Source: Methylocapsa sp. S129 (GTDB taxonomy: Bacteria; Pseudomonadota; Alphaproteobacteria; Rhizobiales; Beijerinckiaceae). From it: a stretch of 64,000 nt of DNA. Made by a program: the position numbers and the translations under genes. The DNA is taken from assembly GCF_009765995.1 (NCBI RefSeq), contig NZ_LMUI01000030.1:185418-249417 (forward strand). The letters are read 5' to 3'. Positions 44,394-53,626 of this stretch are shown one piece after another. How positions within the stretch are numbered: position 1 is the stretch's first letter; every line of letters begins with the position of its first letter. The notes under the pieces were generated by a model. It saw nothing but the letters and a program-made list of their open reading frames with translations. It made no database searches and was not told the DNA's origin.

Positions 44394-45338
44394 ATGATTT
44401 CTCTGGAAAATGTCCGTATCTTCATGCGGGCGGTCGAAACGGGCTCTTTTTCGGCCGCCGGGCGCAAGCTTCGGCTTTCTCCATCGGTGGTCAGCTATCG
44501 CATCCAGCTTCTCGAAGATCATCTCAACAGCCGTCTGCTGACGCGCACGACGCGCAGCATGAGCCTGACCGAGGCGGGCCGCGTCTTCTTCGACCATTGT
44601 CTCGAAGTGGTCGAGGCGGTCGAGCGCGCCGAAGCGAGCGTCGCGACGGAGGGCGGCGCCTCGCCGCGCGGCAATCTTCATGTGACGACGCCGCTGGGCC
44701 TCGGGCGTCGCGTCATCGCCCCGATGCTGGCTCGATACCGCACCCTCCAGCCGCAAACGGAAGTGCGTCTGCGCCTGTCCGACCACCTGCTCGATCTTGT
44801 CCAGGAAGGCGTCGATGTCGCCATCAGGCTCGCCCGGATGGAGGATTCGAGCTTCACCTTGCGCAAGATCGCCGACGTCCGGCGATTGCTCTGCGCCTCG
44901 CCGGCCTACCTCGCCAAGCGCGGAGCGCCTACGGTCCCCCAGGATCTGGCGGCCCATGATTGCCTGCTGCTGCGCTTTCCCGGCTCGCAGCAATTTCGCT
45001 GGACGCTCGACTTTCGCAGCGAGGCGGTGACGATCCCGGTTACGGGACCGCTCGACGCCGATGACGGCGACGTGCTGACGCAATGGGCCGTGGACGGGCT
45101 CGGCATCATCCTGAAGCCGCTTTTCGAAGTCGCCCATCTCATCGCGGGCGGACAGCTCGTCGAGGTTCTGCCAGGCGCGCCGCCGCTCCCCGTCACGCTG
45201 GGCGTTCTCTATCCGACGCGCCGGATGCTGCCGCCGCGCACCAAGAGCTTCATCGACCTTTCGGTTGAGGAAATGCGCCGCCATCTGACCAGCCAATTGG
45301 CGATTTTGGGGCCGCAAAAACAAACGGTCCCAGCATAA
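44394..45338 (+). CDS. LysR-family transcriptional regulator
   Basis: A 314-residue regulator. The helix-turn-helix is ISLENVRIFMRAVETGSFSA with AAGRKLRLSPSVVSYRIQ, followed by an effector domain (NLHVTTPLGLGRRVIAPML, VRLRLSDHLLDLVQEGVDVA, LARMEDSSFTLRKIADVR, DVLTQWAVDGLGIILKPLFE). It starts 139 bases from puuD in divergent orientation. By position it most likely controls the puuD-allantoate operon in response to a purine breakdown product, but the effector is inferred. Confidence 0.93.
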   Translation: MISLENVRIFMRAVETGSFSAAGRKLRLSPSVVSYRIQLLEDHLNSRLLTRTTRSMSLTEAGRVFFDHCLEVVEAVERAEASVATEGGASPRGNLHVTTPLGLGRRVIAPMLARYRTLQPQTEVRLRLSDHLLDLVQEGVDVAIRLARMEDSSFTLRKIADVRRLLCASPAYLAKRGAPTVPQDLAAHDCLLLRFPGSQQFRWTLDFRSEAVTIPVTGPLDADDGDVLTQWAVDGLGIILKPLFEVAHLIAGGQLVEVLPGAPPLPVTLGVLYPTRRMLPPRTKSFIDLSVEEMRRHLTSQLAILGPQKQTVPA

Positions 45339-45539
45339 AAGCCGGCAAACGTGCGGCGCTAAAGCTTTGTTAACCCTATGAAGGGCTTAACTTCGGCGTG
45401 AAAAGTCTAGACGTCGTTCGAGCGCCGCGGCCCAAGTTTCGGCCCAATTGCAGAGCAGACCCCCTTCTAACAGCCAAAAAAGCGGGACGGCGCGCCTGAC
45501 TCTCCCAAAATACTTCCCACAAAGCGAGGTTTGCCGAGC

Positions 45540-46265
45540 ATGAATCCCGCCGATGTCGCCGCCCAGGCGGCCGCCAGCCCCGATACGACGCTACTATCGA
45601 TGTTCTGGTCCGCCCATATCGTCGTCAAATTCGTGATGATCGGGCTCTTGGCCTCCTCATTCTGGTGCTGGACGATCATCGTCAACAAGACCTTGCTCTT
45701 CGCGCGGTTCAAACGCTCGATGGATGGCTTCGAACAGGTCTTTTGGTCCGGCCAGTCGCTTGAGGAATTGTACGGACAGCTCTCGACGCAGAATAATACC
45801 GGCGTCGCCAGCCTGTTCGTATCGGCCATGCGCGAATGGAAGCGTTCCTTCCAGAACGCGGCCTCATCGTTCATGGGCCTCCATGCGCGCCTTGAGAAAG
45901 TGCTCGACGTGTCGATCGCGCGCGAAGTCGAGCGGCTGGAATCGAATCTGCTGTTTCTGGCGACCGTCGCCTCGGCCGGCCCGTTCGTCGGCCTGTTCGG
46001 CACGGTCTGGGGCATTATGACGGCGTTTCGCTCGATCGCGGCTTCGAAAAACACGTCGCTCGCTGTGGTCGCGCCCGGCATCGCCGAAGCGCTGCTCGCT
46101 ACCGCCATCGGTCTTTTCGCCGCCATTCCTGCGCTCATCGCCTATAACAAGCTGCAGGGCGATGTCGCCAAAGCGCAGGCGCGCATGGAAAGCTTCGCCG
46201 ACGAATTCTCCTCCATCCTGTCGCGGCAGATCGACCAGCATTTGTCGAACGACAAGGCGGCCTGA
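45540..46265 (+). CDS. tolQ: TolQ, Tol-Pal inner-membrane channel subunit
   Basis: A 241-residue proton-channel protein. It has three TM helices: VVKFVMIGLLASSFWCWTII, LFLATVASAGPFVGLFGTVW and LATAIGLFAAIPALIAYNKL. The latter two are the conserved TolQ/ExbB helices. ATG 45540 is chosen with GAGG 11 bases upstream. It precedes tolR, tolA and tolB in one plus-strand operon that powers outer-membrane constriction. A ybgC thioesterase is not adjacent. Confidence 0.95.
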   Translation: MNPADVAAQAAASPDTTLLSMFWSAHIVVKFVMIGLLASSFWCWTIIVNKTLLFARFKRSMDGFEQVFWSGQSLEELYGQLSTQNNTGVASLFVSAMREWKRSFQNAASSFMGLHARLEKVLDVSIAREVERLESNLLFLATVASAGPFVGLFGTVWGIMTAFRSIAASKNTSLAVVAPGIAEALLATAIGLFAAIPALIAYNKLQGDVAKAQARMESFADEFSSILSRQIDQHLSNDKAA

Positions 46266-46292
46266 GGCCAGCCAAACCGCAGGAGGCGAAAT

Positions 46293-46739
46293 ATGGGCAT
46301 GTCGATGGCCGCGGGACGCAAGGGCGGGCGACGTCGTCGCGGCGTGCCGCGCTATGGCGCGATGGCCGACATCAATATGACGCCTTTCATCGACATCATG
46401 TTGGTGTTGCTGATCATTTTCATGGTGGCGGCTCCTTTGCTGGCGACCGGCGTCGCCGTCGACCTGCCGCAGACCAAGGCGGGACCCCTGAATATCGACC
46501 AGAAGCCGATTTCGATCGCCATCAACGATCAAGGCCAGTTGTTTCTGATGGACGCGCCGGTCGCCAACGAGGATCTCATCGCCAAACTGCAGGGCATCGC
46601 CAAGGACGGTTTTGACGAACGCATCTATTTGCGCGCCGACAAGGGCATTCTCTATGGACGCGTCGCCGAGGTCATGGCGTCGCTGACAGCGGCCGGCTAT
46701 AAAAAGGTCGCCCTGGTGACCGAGACCGACAAGCACTAA
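46293..46739 (+). CDS. tolR: TolR, Tol-Pal inner-membrane subunit
   Basis: A 148-residue ExbD/TolR protein. The N-terminus has a basic stretch GRKGGRRRRGVPRYGAMADI followed by the conserved NMTPFIDIMLVLLIIFMVAA helix with the proton-path Asp, and a periplasmic domain ending DGFDERIYLRADKGILYGRV. AGGAGG lies 8-13 bases before ATG 46293. It works with TolQ. Confidence 0.95.
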   Translation: MGMSMAAGRKGGRRRRGVPRYGAMADINMTPFIDIMLVLLIIFMVAAPLLATGVAVDLPQTKAGPLNIDQKPISIAINDQGQLFLMDAPVANEDLIAKLQGIAKDGFDERIYLRADKGILYGRVAEVMASLTAAGYKKVALVTETDKH

Positions 46740-46755
46740 GCGGGGCTTTCAAGAG

Positions 46756-47844
46756 GTGGACGACCAGCCGTCGAAATCGGGCATTATCGTTTCGGGCGCG
46801 CTCCATGCGGCGCTGCTCGGCGCGATTCTTGTCGGCTTCGCCGAGGCGCCCAAATTCGACGACGCGGCCGAGTCTTTCCCCGTCGATACGATCACGCAAT
46901 CGCAGTTCAACGAAATCATGAAAGGCGAGCACAACGGCAAACCGGTCAAGGCGCCCGTCGAAAAACCGACGCCCAAACCTGTCGAGGCGACCGCGCCAAG
47001 TCCGCCGGCCGAACCGGCGAAGATAGACCCGCCGGTCCTCAAGCATATTGACGAGCCCGGCGAGGACGCCACGCCGACGCCGCCGCCCAAACCGGCGGCC
47101 GAGACGCCGCCCCCGCCTCCGCCGCCGCCCCAGCGGGAAGCCGCCGCGCCGCCGCCGCCTCCTCCGCCGGACGACGCCGAAATCGACCGGGCCAAGCCGA
47201 AGATCGACCCAAAGGCGGCGCCGACGCCGCCCGCGCCGCCGAACCGGCCGAAGGTCGTCGAGAAGCCGCCGGAAAAGCCGAAGGATCCGACGCCAGACAG
47301 GACGAAAGCGGATAATGTCGCCAAATTCCTGGAGAAGATGAAGGCCGAAGATGAGCAAAAGCCGCCGTCGAAGCCAAAATCTGGCGACGCAGCCGTCGAT
47401 CCGCCGCATCAGGCCTACGACCCCAACGCTATCGCCAAACTGATCGGCCAGGCCAAGCCGGCGCCAAACCACCAGGTCGCCAGCCTGACGCCGCTGGGCT
47501 CGCCGACGCAGAACGCGCCGCGCATGTCGCCATCGCTGTCCGCTTCGCTGGACGGCTGGCTGCAGGAGGCTTACCTCAATTGCTGGACGCAACCGCCGAC
47601 CATGCCCGAAGGCACAAAATATGTTGCGCAGGTCCGCGTTTCCTTCAATCCCGACGGCTCACTCTCCGCGCAGCCGCAGCTCGTCAATCCGCCTTCCGAC
47701 CCGGCCTGGCGCGCCTATGCGGAAAGTTCGATGCGCGCGGTGCTGAAATGCAACCCACTGCGCGTTCCGCCTCAATATGTCCCCTATTTCGAGCAATGGA
47801 GGGTCAAGACCGTGCATTTCGATCCCCAAGATGCGCAAGGATAA
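46756..47844 (+). CDS. tolA: TolA, Tol-Pal periplasm-spanning protein
   Basis: A 362-residue protein starting at GTG 46756. One N-terminal helix (GIIVSGALHAALLGAILVGF) is followed by an unusually proline-rich linker (many PPPP and KP-repeats, residues about 55-200), a charged region and a C-terminal globular domain ending in RVPPQYVPYFEQWRVKTVHF. The linker differs from the long alpha-helical domain II of E. coli TolA. GTG follows AAGAG directly. It links the TolQR complex to the outer membrane via TolB and Pal. Confidence 0.9.
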   Translation: MDDQPSKSGIIVSGALHAALLGAILVGFAEAPKFDDAAESFPVDTITQSQFNEIMKGEHNGKPVKAPVEKPTPKPVEATAPSPPAEPAKIDPPVLKHIDEPGEDATPTPPPKPAAETPPPPPPPPQREAAAPPPPPPPDDAEIDRAKPKIDPKAAPTPPAPPNRPKVVEKPPEKPKDPTPDRTKADNVAKFLEKMKAEDEQKPPSKPKSGDAAVDPPHQAYDPNAIAKLIGQAKPAPNHQVASLTPLGSPTQNAPRMSPSLSASLDGWLQEAYLNCWTQPPTMPEGTKYVAQVRVSFNPDGSLSAQPQLVNPPSDPAWRAYAESSMRAVLKCNPLRVPPQYVPYFEQWRVKTVHFDPQDAQG

Positions 47845-47934
47845 AAACGCTCGGAGACGACCGACGCTTGCGCGTCACGTCCGCCAGCCAAGCTTGCTAC
47901 GACTAGACCGCCGACAAGAAAGACGCTGAACGCC

Positions 47935-49245
47935 ATGAACAAAAGCATCATCCTGCCGCGCATCGCCGCCGTTATTCTGACCTTGAGCCTGGCGCTGCCG
48001 GTCGCCGCGCACGCCGAAGGCGATATTTATGTCCATCCGGGCGCCAATTTTAAGCCGGTGACGATCGCCGTGACGCCGCTGGCGGGCGACGACGGGACGA
48101 TCAAACTGAGCGATATTCTCACCAATGATTTCGGCCGTTCGATCTTTCTCCAGCCCATCAGCGCGACGAGCTTTCCCGAACAGATCAGCAATCCCGACGT
48201 CAGGCCCAATATCGACGCCTGGAAGACCGTCAATGCGCAGTTCGTCGTCACCGGCCGCGTGCGCCATTCGGACAGCGCGCATGTCACCGCCGAATTCCGC
48301 CTTTGGGACGTGGCCACCGGCCAACAGGTCGCCGGGCAGCAATATGTGACGGAGGCGGCCAATTCGCGTCGCGTCGCGCATTTGATTGGCGACGCAGTCT
48401 TTACGCGCGTCACGGGCGAGACCGGCTTCTTCGATTCCCATGTCGTCTTCGTCGACGAGACCGGCCCCGCCGAAAAACGCCGCAAGCGTCTGGCCATCAT
48501 GGATATGGACGGCGGCAACGTCCGATATCTGACGCGCGGCGACGACCTCGTGGTCACGCCTCGTTTCTCGCCGTCCGCCCAGCAGATCGCCTATATGTCG
48601 TTTGGCAACGCCGATCCAAAAGTTTCGCTGTTGAACATCGAGACCGGCCAGCATGAGGCGGTGGGCAATTTTCCCGGCATGACCTTCTCGCCGCGTTTTT
48701 CGCCGGACGGACAGAAAATCGTCATGTCGCTTTCCGAAGGCGCGACATCCAATCTCTATACGATGGATTTGCAAACGCGTACGACGACGCGTCTTACGGA
48801 TTCGGGCGCCATCGACACCTCCCCGTCCTATTCGCCAGACGGTTCGCAAATCGTCTTCGAATCCGATCGGGGCGGCGCCCAGCAGATTTATGTCATGAGC
48901 GCGAGCGGCGGCCCCGCCAAGCGCATTTCGTTCGGCGAAGGGCGCTATTCGACGCCCGTCTGGTCGCCACGGGGCGACACCATCGCCTTCACCCGGCAGA
49001 AGGACGGAAACTTCGGCATCGGCGTGATGAAGCCCGATGGCGGCGGCGAGCGCATGCTCACCGACGGCTTCCACAATGAAGGGCCGACCTTCTCGCCCAA
49101 TGGCCTGTTCGTCATGTTCTTCCGCGATCCTGGCGGCCAGTCTGGCGCGAAGATTTTCATGGCCGATATTTTCGGGCACGGCGAGTTCCAGGTGCCGACG
49201 CCGAGCTATGCGTCGGACCCAGCCTGGGGGCCGTTGCTGAAGTGA
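47935..49245 (+). CDS. tolB: TolB, periplasmic Tol-Pal beta-propeller
   Basis: A 436-residue protein. A signal peptide ([20 protein letters not shown], cleaved near AHA) is followed by an N-terminal domain ([19 protein letters not shown]) and a six-bladed propeller recognised by repeats such as [45 protein letters not shown] and [15 protein letters not shown]. No pal gene follows in the expected place. It is the last member of the tolQRAB run; the next gene is a cupin. Confidence 0.95.
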   Translation: MNKSIILPRIAAVILTLSLALPVAAHAEGDIYVHPGANFKPVTIAVTPLAGDDGTIKLSDILTNDFGRSIFLQPISATSFPEQISNPDVRPNIDAWKTVNAQFVVTGRVRHSDSAHVTAEFRLWDVATGQQVAGQQYVTEAANSRRVAHLIGDAVFTRVTGETGFFDSHVVFVDETGPAEKRRKRLAIMDMDGGNVRYLTRGDDLVVTPRFSPSAQQIAYMSFGNADPKVSLLNIETGQHEAVGNFPGMTFSPRFSPDGQKIVMSLSEGATSNLYTMDLQTRTTTRLTDSGAIDTSPSYSPDGSQIVFESDRGGAQQIYVMSASGGPAKRISFGEGRYSTPVWSPRGDTIAFTRQKDGNFGIGVMKPDGGGERMLTDGFHNEGPTFSPNGLFVMFFRDPGGQSGAKIFMADIFGHGEFQVPTPSYASDPAWGPLLK

Positions 49246-49399
49246 GCGAGCGGCCGCCGGGCTCATCTCTTGACGAGAGGTCAAAGCGAAACTGACCCCT
49301 CGGATTCATAATTCGTCAATCGCAACGTCATTTTAGCGCTCGAATTAAGGGAGCCTAAGGAGAAAGTCGTCTAATCCGGAGATGGAACCGGAGGGCGAA

Positions 49400-49852
49400 A
49401 TGCTAAAAAATACAATCGTTCATGCAAATAAAGACGTGAAACTCAAGGTTTCGCCCATCAATCCAGCGTGGATCCTTGAGGGCGAACCTGTCGCGCGCAA
49501 CGCCGTTCTTTCTCGCAGCGACGACACCACGGCCTGCACCATTTTCTGGGATTGCACCGCCGGCAAATTCAATTGGCATTACGACTTCGACGAGACCGTC
49601 CATATCTTGGAAGGCTCGGTGACAGTCAGCAGCGAGAACAGCCCGCCCAAGCGGCTTGAAGCGGGCGATGTGGCGTTTTTTCCGGTCGGCACGAAGGCCC
49701 ACTGGCATGTGGAGACCTACGTCCGCAAAGTCGCGTTCTGCCGCCGCGTTCTGCCCAGACAAGCCCTGCCGCTCATCCGCGCGGCGCGTTGGGCGCGCGG
49801 TCTGCTTCGCAGGCCGACCGGCGCCGCGACGGGATCGCTGATGGAGGCGTGA
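49400..49852 (+). CDS. Cupin_3 (DUF861) family protein
   Basis: A 150-residue single cupin barrel. CTIFWDCTAGKFNWHYDFDE has the first metal motif, VHILEGSVTVSSENS follows and RLEAGDVAFFPVGTKAHWHV ends the barrel. This is the DUF861 pattern, shared with ureidoglycolate and other small-ligand proteins of unclear function. ATG 49400 is chosen because GGAGG lies 5-10 bases upstream. The C-terminus QALPLIRAARWARGLLRR is basic and may be membrane-associated. Confidence 0.8.
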   Translation: MLKNTIVHANKDVKLKVSPINPAWILEGEPVARNAVLSRSDDTTACTIFWDCTAGKFNWHYDFDETVHILEGSVTVSSENSPPKRLEAGDVAFFPVGTKAHWHVETYVRKVAFCRRVLPRQALPLIRAARWARGLLRRPTGAATGSLMEA

Positions 49853-49936
49853 CATCAGCGGACAGACGCCGCGCCGACGCGGCGACCTCAATCCGCGCGG
49901 CGAACCGGATGCACAAATAAGGACCGGGAGAGGCGT

Positions 49937-50857
49937 TCAGCCTCTCCCGTGCTCCGCCAATTCGGCGGGATTGGCCAAACGTACGCCATCGTCCGACCAG
50001 ACGAAGATTTCGTCCGTAAGCGGATAAGGGAAGGTCGCGTATTCCGCGAGCCGCGCCGCCAATGGCGCCTTGATCGAGCAGTCGACGCTCCAGGCGAGGA
50101 AGCGGTCCCGCGACGGCGCGCCGACGAAATATTCCGCGCCAAGTTCTTCGCCCAGCCGCGCCATGAACTTGGGCGCCAACAGTCGCGCCGCGACATAGCC
50201 GTCAGGCCCGCCCATGGCGACGAAAAGGCCCGATCCTGCTTGGGGCGCCCGCGGCTCGATTGGAACGTCGCGAGAGATCGCATCGAGATTTTCGATGGCC
50301 GCCGCGTGGATCACGTCCGCCGTGACCTTCCATTTGTCGGGATCTCCCTTCGAGACATAGGCCATGGTGTGAGGACTATCGATGACATAGGCGATGCGCG
50401 CCTTGAGCGAAAATGGACGGGACAGAAGCGTCAACTTATCGTTCACGCCATTGGCCGCGGCATTGGCGTTGACGATGCGGGCGCGCAAGCGCGTTCGAGC
50501 GGCGTCAAAAGTCTCCGGTCGAGCCTCGTCGAAGCCGGACTCCATCTCATCGAAAAACGCCAGGATGCCCGCTTCTCGCCTCGGACCCGTCGCTCCGATC
50601 GCGGCTTGATAGAGATTGGCGAGGTAGATTTGATGGCCGTTGACAAGAAGGGCCAAAGAACTGTCGGGCAATTCGAGGCGCCAATTCGGCCGCTCGCGGC
50701 GCAAGAGTTCGACCACTTCTCCGCGAAACTCTCCGCTTGCCAGCGGATCGGCTGCGACGGCCGGCACGGGGAGCAGGCCTGCAAGCGCGAACGCCCCGAC
50801 GCCCGCCGTCAGCATTCGGCGATTCATCGCGATCGAGTTCGGTGAAGCACGACGCAT
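49937..50857 (-). CDS. DUF1444/YtpQ-like protein, predicted exported
   Basis: A 306-residue protein with an N-terminal secretion segment (RRMLTAGVGAFALAGLLPVP, cleaved near AVA). The body shows the DUF1444 pattern (LLRRERPNWRLELPDSSLAL, YVIDSPHTMAYVSKGDPDKW, IHAAAIENLDA, FPYPLTDEIFVWSDDGVRL). ATG 50857 is preferred, with a run of six G about 10-15 bases upstream; 50827 is an alternative. Bacillus YtpQ has no assigned activity. Export of the domain is unusual. Confidence 0.75.
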   Translation of the reverse strand: MRRASPNSIAMNRRMLTAGVGAFALAGLLPVPAVAADPLASGEFRGEVVELLRRERPNWRLELPDSSLALLVNGHQIYLANLYQAAIGATGPRREAGILAFFDEMESGFDEARPETFDAARTRLRARIVNANAAANGVNDKLTLLSRPFSLKARIAYVIDSPHTMAYVSKGDPDKWKVTADVIHAAAIENLDAISRDVPIEPRAPQAGSGLFVAMGGPDGYVAARLLAPKFMARLGEELGAEYFVGAPSRDRFLAWSVDCSIKAPLAARLAEYATFPYPLTDEIFVWSDDGVRLANPAELAEHGRG

Positions 50858-51249
50858 GCTCAATCCCCCCGGCAGGAGCACAGGAGAATATTGCGGTCGC
50901 GGACCGTGATTTGCAAGACAGGATCGCCGCATCGCCTAAATCCTCGTTCGCCAATGCGCGCAGACGCCGTGGGCCTCGCTTCCAAATGCGGAGCGGCGAC
51001 GGCGCGAAACGCGAGATGACGCGCTCATGTCGAGAAGGCGTCAGCCGCGCGACAAGCCCACGGAAATGAACGAAAATTTACGTTTGGGGCGCGAGAAGAT
51101 GAAGTAAATGTGACGATCTGGAAAAAAATCGGCCGCGATAAAAATAATGCTTGTAAATCGCGCCGATTCGCACAATTACTCCCTTGCCCAATACGCACGT
51201 GCCTGTGGTCGTGTGTCGGTCGGTGGGGATCTGGACAAGAGGCCAGTTA
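50858..51249. other. Intergenic region upstream of the ornithine decarboxylase leader
   Basis: No recognised gene. The stretch 51060-51160 is markedly AT-richer than its surroundings (runs such as GGAAAAAAATCGG and GATAAAAATAATG) and is a likely promoter for the decarboxylase transcript. A 142-codon frame from 51147 to 51575 has no family features and overlaps the structured leader. Confidence 0.5.
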
Positions 51250-51660
51250 ACCACCTGTTAAAAAGACCGGCAGCCGGAGGCAAACCGGCGCACCCCGCCA
51301 AACGGGGGACGCGACTTGAAGCAACGACGGACCGGGCTTTTTTGGTCTCTGTCGGCCCTCCAAAGGTCGGCTTACCGAAGAGGCTTGTCTATCTTGCCGG
51401 GTGTGCGGAAGGGACTCATCCCCTCCAAACGATGGCTGTGAAGCCCAACGGAAGGCTTTTCGCCAGCCGCTGGAACATAGCCACGGCGCAGCATCTGATC
51501 GGACGTTTGACGCGCGGCGGCTCTCCAGCCCTCGGCGCGAAAAGGCGACCGTTCACGATGGCGGGTCAACGCTGACGGAACGCGTCTCCAACGCGCGTCT
51601 GGCAGTCGTATCGCCATCGATCCTTTCACCTTGCCTAGCGTGGAGAAATCCATGCGACGG
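51250..51660 (+). ncRNA. Candidate structured 5' leader (speF-type) of the ornithine decarboxylase mRNA
   Basis: A long untranslated stretch precedes the decarboxylase. It contains several stems: GCCGG(51273-51277)/CCGGC(51285-51289), CCCCG(51293-51297)/CGGGG(51303-51307), and GACC(51330-51333)/GGTC(51344-51347) around a T-rich loop. A speF RNA motif upstream of ornithine decarboxylase genes has been described in alphaproteobacteria (Corbino and colleagues, 2005). I could not compare the sequence with the Rfam model, so the boundaries and identity are uncertain. Confidence 0.4.
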
Positions 51661-51671
51661 GGGATGCCGCT

Positions 51672-52802
51672 ATGACGGATCGCATCATGAATTTCCTGGC
51701 GAACAATCGCGAGGACGGGCCGCGCCTGGTCGTCGATCTCGACGTCGTGCGCGAGAACTATTACGGCTTCGCCAAGGCGCTGCCGGACACGCGCGTGTTC
51801 TATGCCGTCAAGGCTAATCCCGCGCCCGAAATCCTTGATCTCTTGGCCCGGCTCGGCTCGTGCTTCGACACGGCCTCGGTCGTCGAGATCGAGCAGGCGA
51901 TGGCCGCCGGCGCGACGCCCGACCGCATCAGCTTTGGCAATACGATCAAGAAGGAGAAGGATATCGCGCGCGCCTATGCGCTCGGCATCCGCCTCTTCGC
52001 AGTCGATTGCGAAGCCGAGGTCGAGAAGATCGCGCGCGCCGCGCCGGGCGCGAAAGTGTTCTGCCGCATCCTTTGCGACGGCGCCGGCGCGGAATGGCCG
52101 CTGTCGCGCAAGTTCGGCTGCGCGCCCGCCATGGCGGGCCGCGTGATGGAGCACGCCCATCGGCTCGGCCTCGTCGCCCATGGCCTGTCGTTCCATGTCG
52201 GGTCGCAGCAGCGCAACCCGCGCATGTGGGATGGCGCGCTGAAGGCTTCAGCCCAGATATTCAAAGATCTCGGCGAGAAGGGGATCAACCTGGGCATGAT
52301 CAACCTGGGCGGCGGCTTCCCGACCAAATACCTCAAAGAGGTTCCGGGCGTGAAGACCTATGGCCAGGCGATCTTCCGCGCCTTGCGCAAGCATTTCGGC
52401 AACCGCATTCCCGAGACGATCATCGAGCCGGGCCGCGGCATGGTCGGCAATGCCGGCGTCATCGAGGCGGAGGTCGTGCTCATCTCGAAGAAGTCGGACG
52501 AGGACGCGCAGCGATGGGTCTATCTCGATATCGGCAAGTTCAACGGCCTCGCCGAGACGATGGACGAGATGATCCGCTATCCCATCCGAACCGGCTATGA
52601 CGACGACGCGATGACCCCTTGCGTCATTGCCGGCCCGAGCTGCGATTCGGTCGACGTGCTCTACGAGAAGGAGCCCTACCTCCTTCCCGTCAGTCTTGAG
52701 ATCGGCGCCAAAGTGCTGATCGAGGGAACGGGCGCCTACACGACGACCTATTCCGCCGTCGGCTTCAACGGCTTTCCGCCGCTGAAATCCTATGTGATCT
52801 GA
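51672..52802 (+). CDS. Ornithine (or ornithine/lysine) decarboxylase, alanine-racemase fold
   Basis: A 376-residue PLP enzyme of fold type III, producing putrescine from ornithine. The PLP lysine is in VFYAVKANPAPEIL, the substrate-binding histidine in HGLSFHVGSQQRNP, the phosphate-binding GGG in NLGGGFPTKYL, and the catalytic Cys in VIAGPSCDSVDVL with GTGAYTTTYS near the end. The length and opening (ANNREDGPRLVVDLDVVREN) fit the ornithine/lysine decarboxylase branch of alphaproteobacteria. The gene is downstream of a long leader, and a GNAT gene follows, a pair typical of this order. Confidence 0.93.
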   Translation: MTDRIMNFLANNREDGPRLVVDLDVVRENYYGFAKALPDTRVFYAVKANPAPEILDLLARLGSCFDTASVVEIEQAMAAGATPDRISFGNTIKKEKDIARAYALGIRLFAVDCEAEVEKIARAAPGAKVFCRILCDGAGAEWPLSRKFGCAPAMAGRVMEHAHRLGLVAHGLSFHVGSQQRNPRMWDGALKASAQIFKDLGEKGINLGMINLGGGFPTKYLKEVPGVKTYGQAIFRALRKHFGNRIPETIIEPGRGMVGNAGVIEAEVVLISKKSDEDAQRWVYLDIGKFNGLAETMDEMIRYPIRTGYDDDAMTPCVIAGPSCDSVDVLYEKEPYLLPVSLEIGAKVLIEGTGAYTTTYSAVGFNGFPPLKSYVI

Positions 52803-52931
52803 GGCTCGCCCCTCAAAGACCCAGGGCCCCGCCCCGGCTTCCTTCATCACCCATCCTTGTCCCGAACGGCCGGCAGACTCGTATCTGCTGGCGCGAGGGT
52901 CGTCATGCGCACCTTCCTCCTGGAGGCTCCG

Positions 52932-53546
52932 ATGACCTTGTTGTCCAATGCCGTTCTCTCCGCCGTCGCCGCTGCGCCCGCCGGTCTTGCGATTTCGCGC
53001 GCCCCGGAAATCCGTATTTCGCAGGAGAGCCCATTCGACGCCGCCGCCAGAGAGGCGCTGCTCGATGAAGCGTTCGGCCCCGCCCGCGACGCCAAGACGA
53101 GCGCGCGTCTGCGCGAGGGCCGCCTGCCCGCCGAAGGCCTCGCGCTGGTCGCCAGGGACCACGGCGAACTCGTTGGCACGCTGCGCTGCTGGCCTGTCCA
53201 GGCGGGCGGCCACGCAGCCCTGTTGCTTGGCCCGCTGGCGGTCGCCAAATCCCATCGCTCGCTCGGCATCGGGGCCAAGCTGATGCGCGAGGCCTTGTGG
53301 CGCGCCGCGATGCTCGGCCATAAAGCCGTGCTGCTGGTCGGCGACGCGCCCTATTATGCGCGCTTCGGCTTCGAAGCCTCGCTCACCGCCGGACTCGATC
53401 TGCCCGGCCCCGTCGATCGCGCCCGTTTCCTCGCCTTCGAGATCGAGGATGGCGCGCTTGACGGAGCCAAAGGCATGGTCATCGCGACCGGCGAGCGGAG
53501 GGCGCTCCGACGACGCGCCCAGCAAGCCCTGAAGCAGGCGGCCTGA
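52932..53546 (+). CDS. GNAT-family N-acetyltransferase (YhbS-like)
   Basis: A 204-residue GNAT protein with the core LALVARDHGELVGTLRCWPV, LLGPLAVAKSHRSLGIGAKL (the acetyl-CoA loop as S-L-G-I-G-A) and AVLLVGDAPYYARFGFEASL. This is the YhbS/predicted N-acetyltransferase pattern. ATG 52932 is preferred over 52857 or 52905 because GGAGG lies 6-10 bases upstream. It lies 129 bases after the ornithine decarboxylase, and the pairing may link it to polyamine acetylation, but this is not shown. Confidence 0.9.
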   Translation: MTLLSNAVLSAVAAAPAGLAISRAPEIRISQESPFDAAAREALLDEAFGPARDAKTSARLREGRLPAEGLALVARDHGELVGTLRCWPVQAGGHAALLLGPLAVAKSHRSLGIGAKLMREALWRAAMLGHKAVLLVGDAPYYARFGFEASLTAGLDLPGPVDRARFLAFEIEDGALDGAKGMVIATGERRALRRRAQQALKQAA

Positions 53547-53552
53547 ACCGTA

Positions 53553-53587
53553 GCGCCCCTTCTCCCGCGAAGCGCGAGAAGGGGCGC
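53553..53587. terminator. Strong GC hairpin between convergent genes
   Basis: GCGCCCCTTCTCCCGC (53553-53568) pairs with GCGCGAGAAGGGGCGC (53572-53587) with one mismatch around a GAA loop. It lies just after the GNAT stop and before the 3' end of the opposite-strand methyltransferase. It lacks a T-run on either side, so it may be a bidirectional terminator or a repeat. Confidence 0.55.
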
Positions 53588-53626
53588 GCGGCGGAAACGG
53601 GCGCGCCCTGCCCCATCAAAGCTCCA

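Noticed and set aside
43812..45323. A 503-codon minus-strand frame covering the LysR gene and part of puuD
   Set aside because: It is antisense to the clear LysR regulator and frame-shifted against PuuD, and its product is a long low-complexity Arg/Asp-rich sequence.
46672..47592. A 306-codon minus-strand frame opposite tolA
   Set aside because: It reflects the reverse complement of the proline-rich linker (Gly/Arg-rich low complexity), not a separate gene.
51147..51575. A 142-codon frame in the region before ornithine decarboxylase
   Set aside because: It has no recognisable features or ribosome-binding site and covers the stems of the proposed leader RNA.
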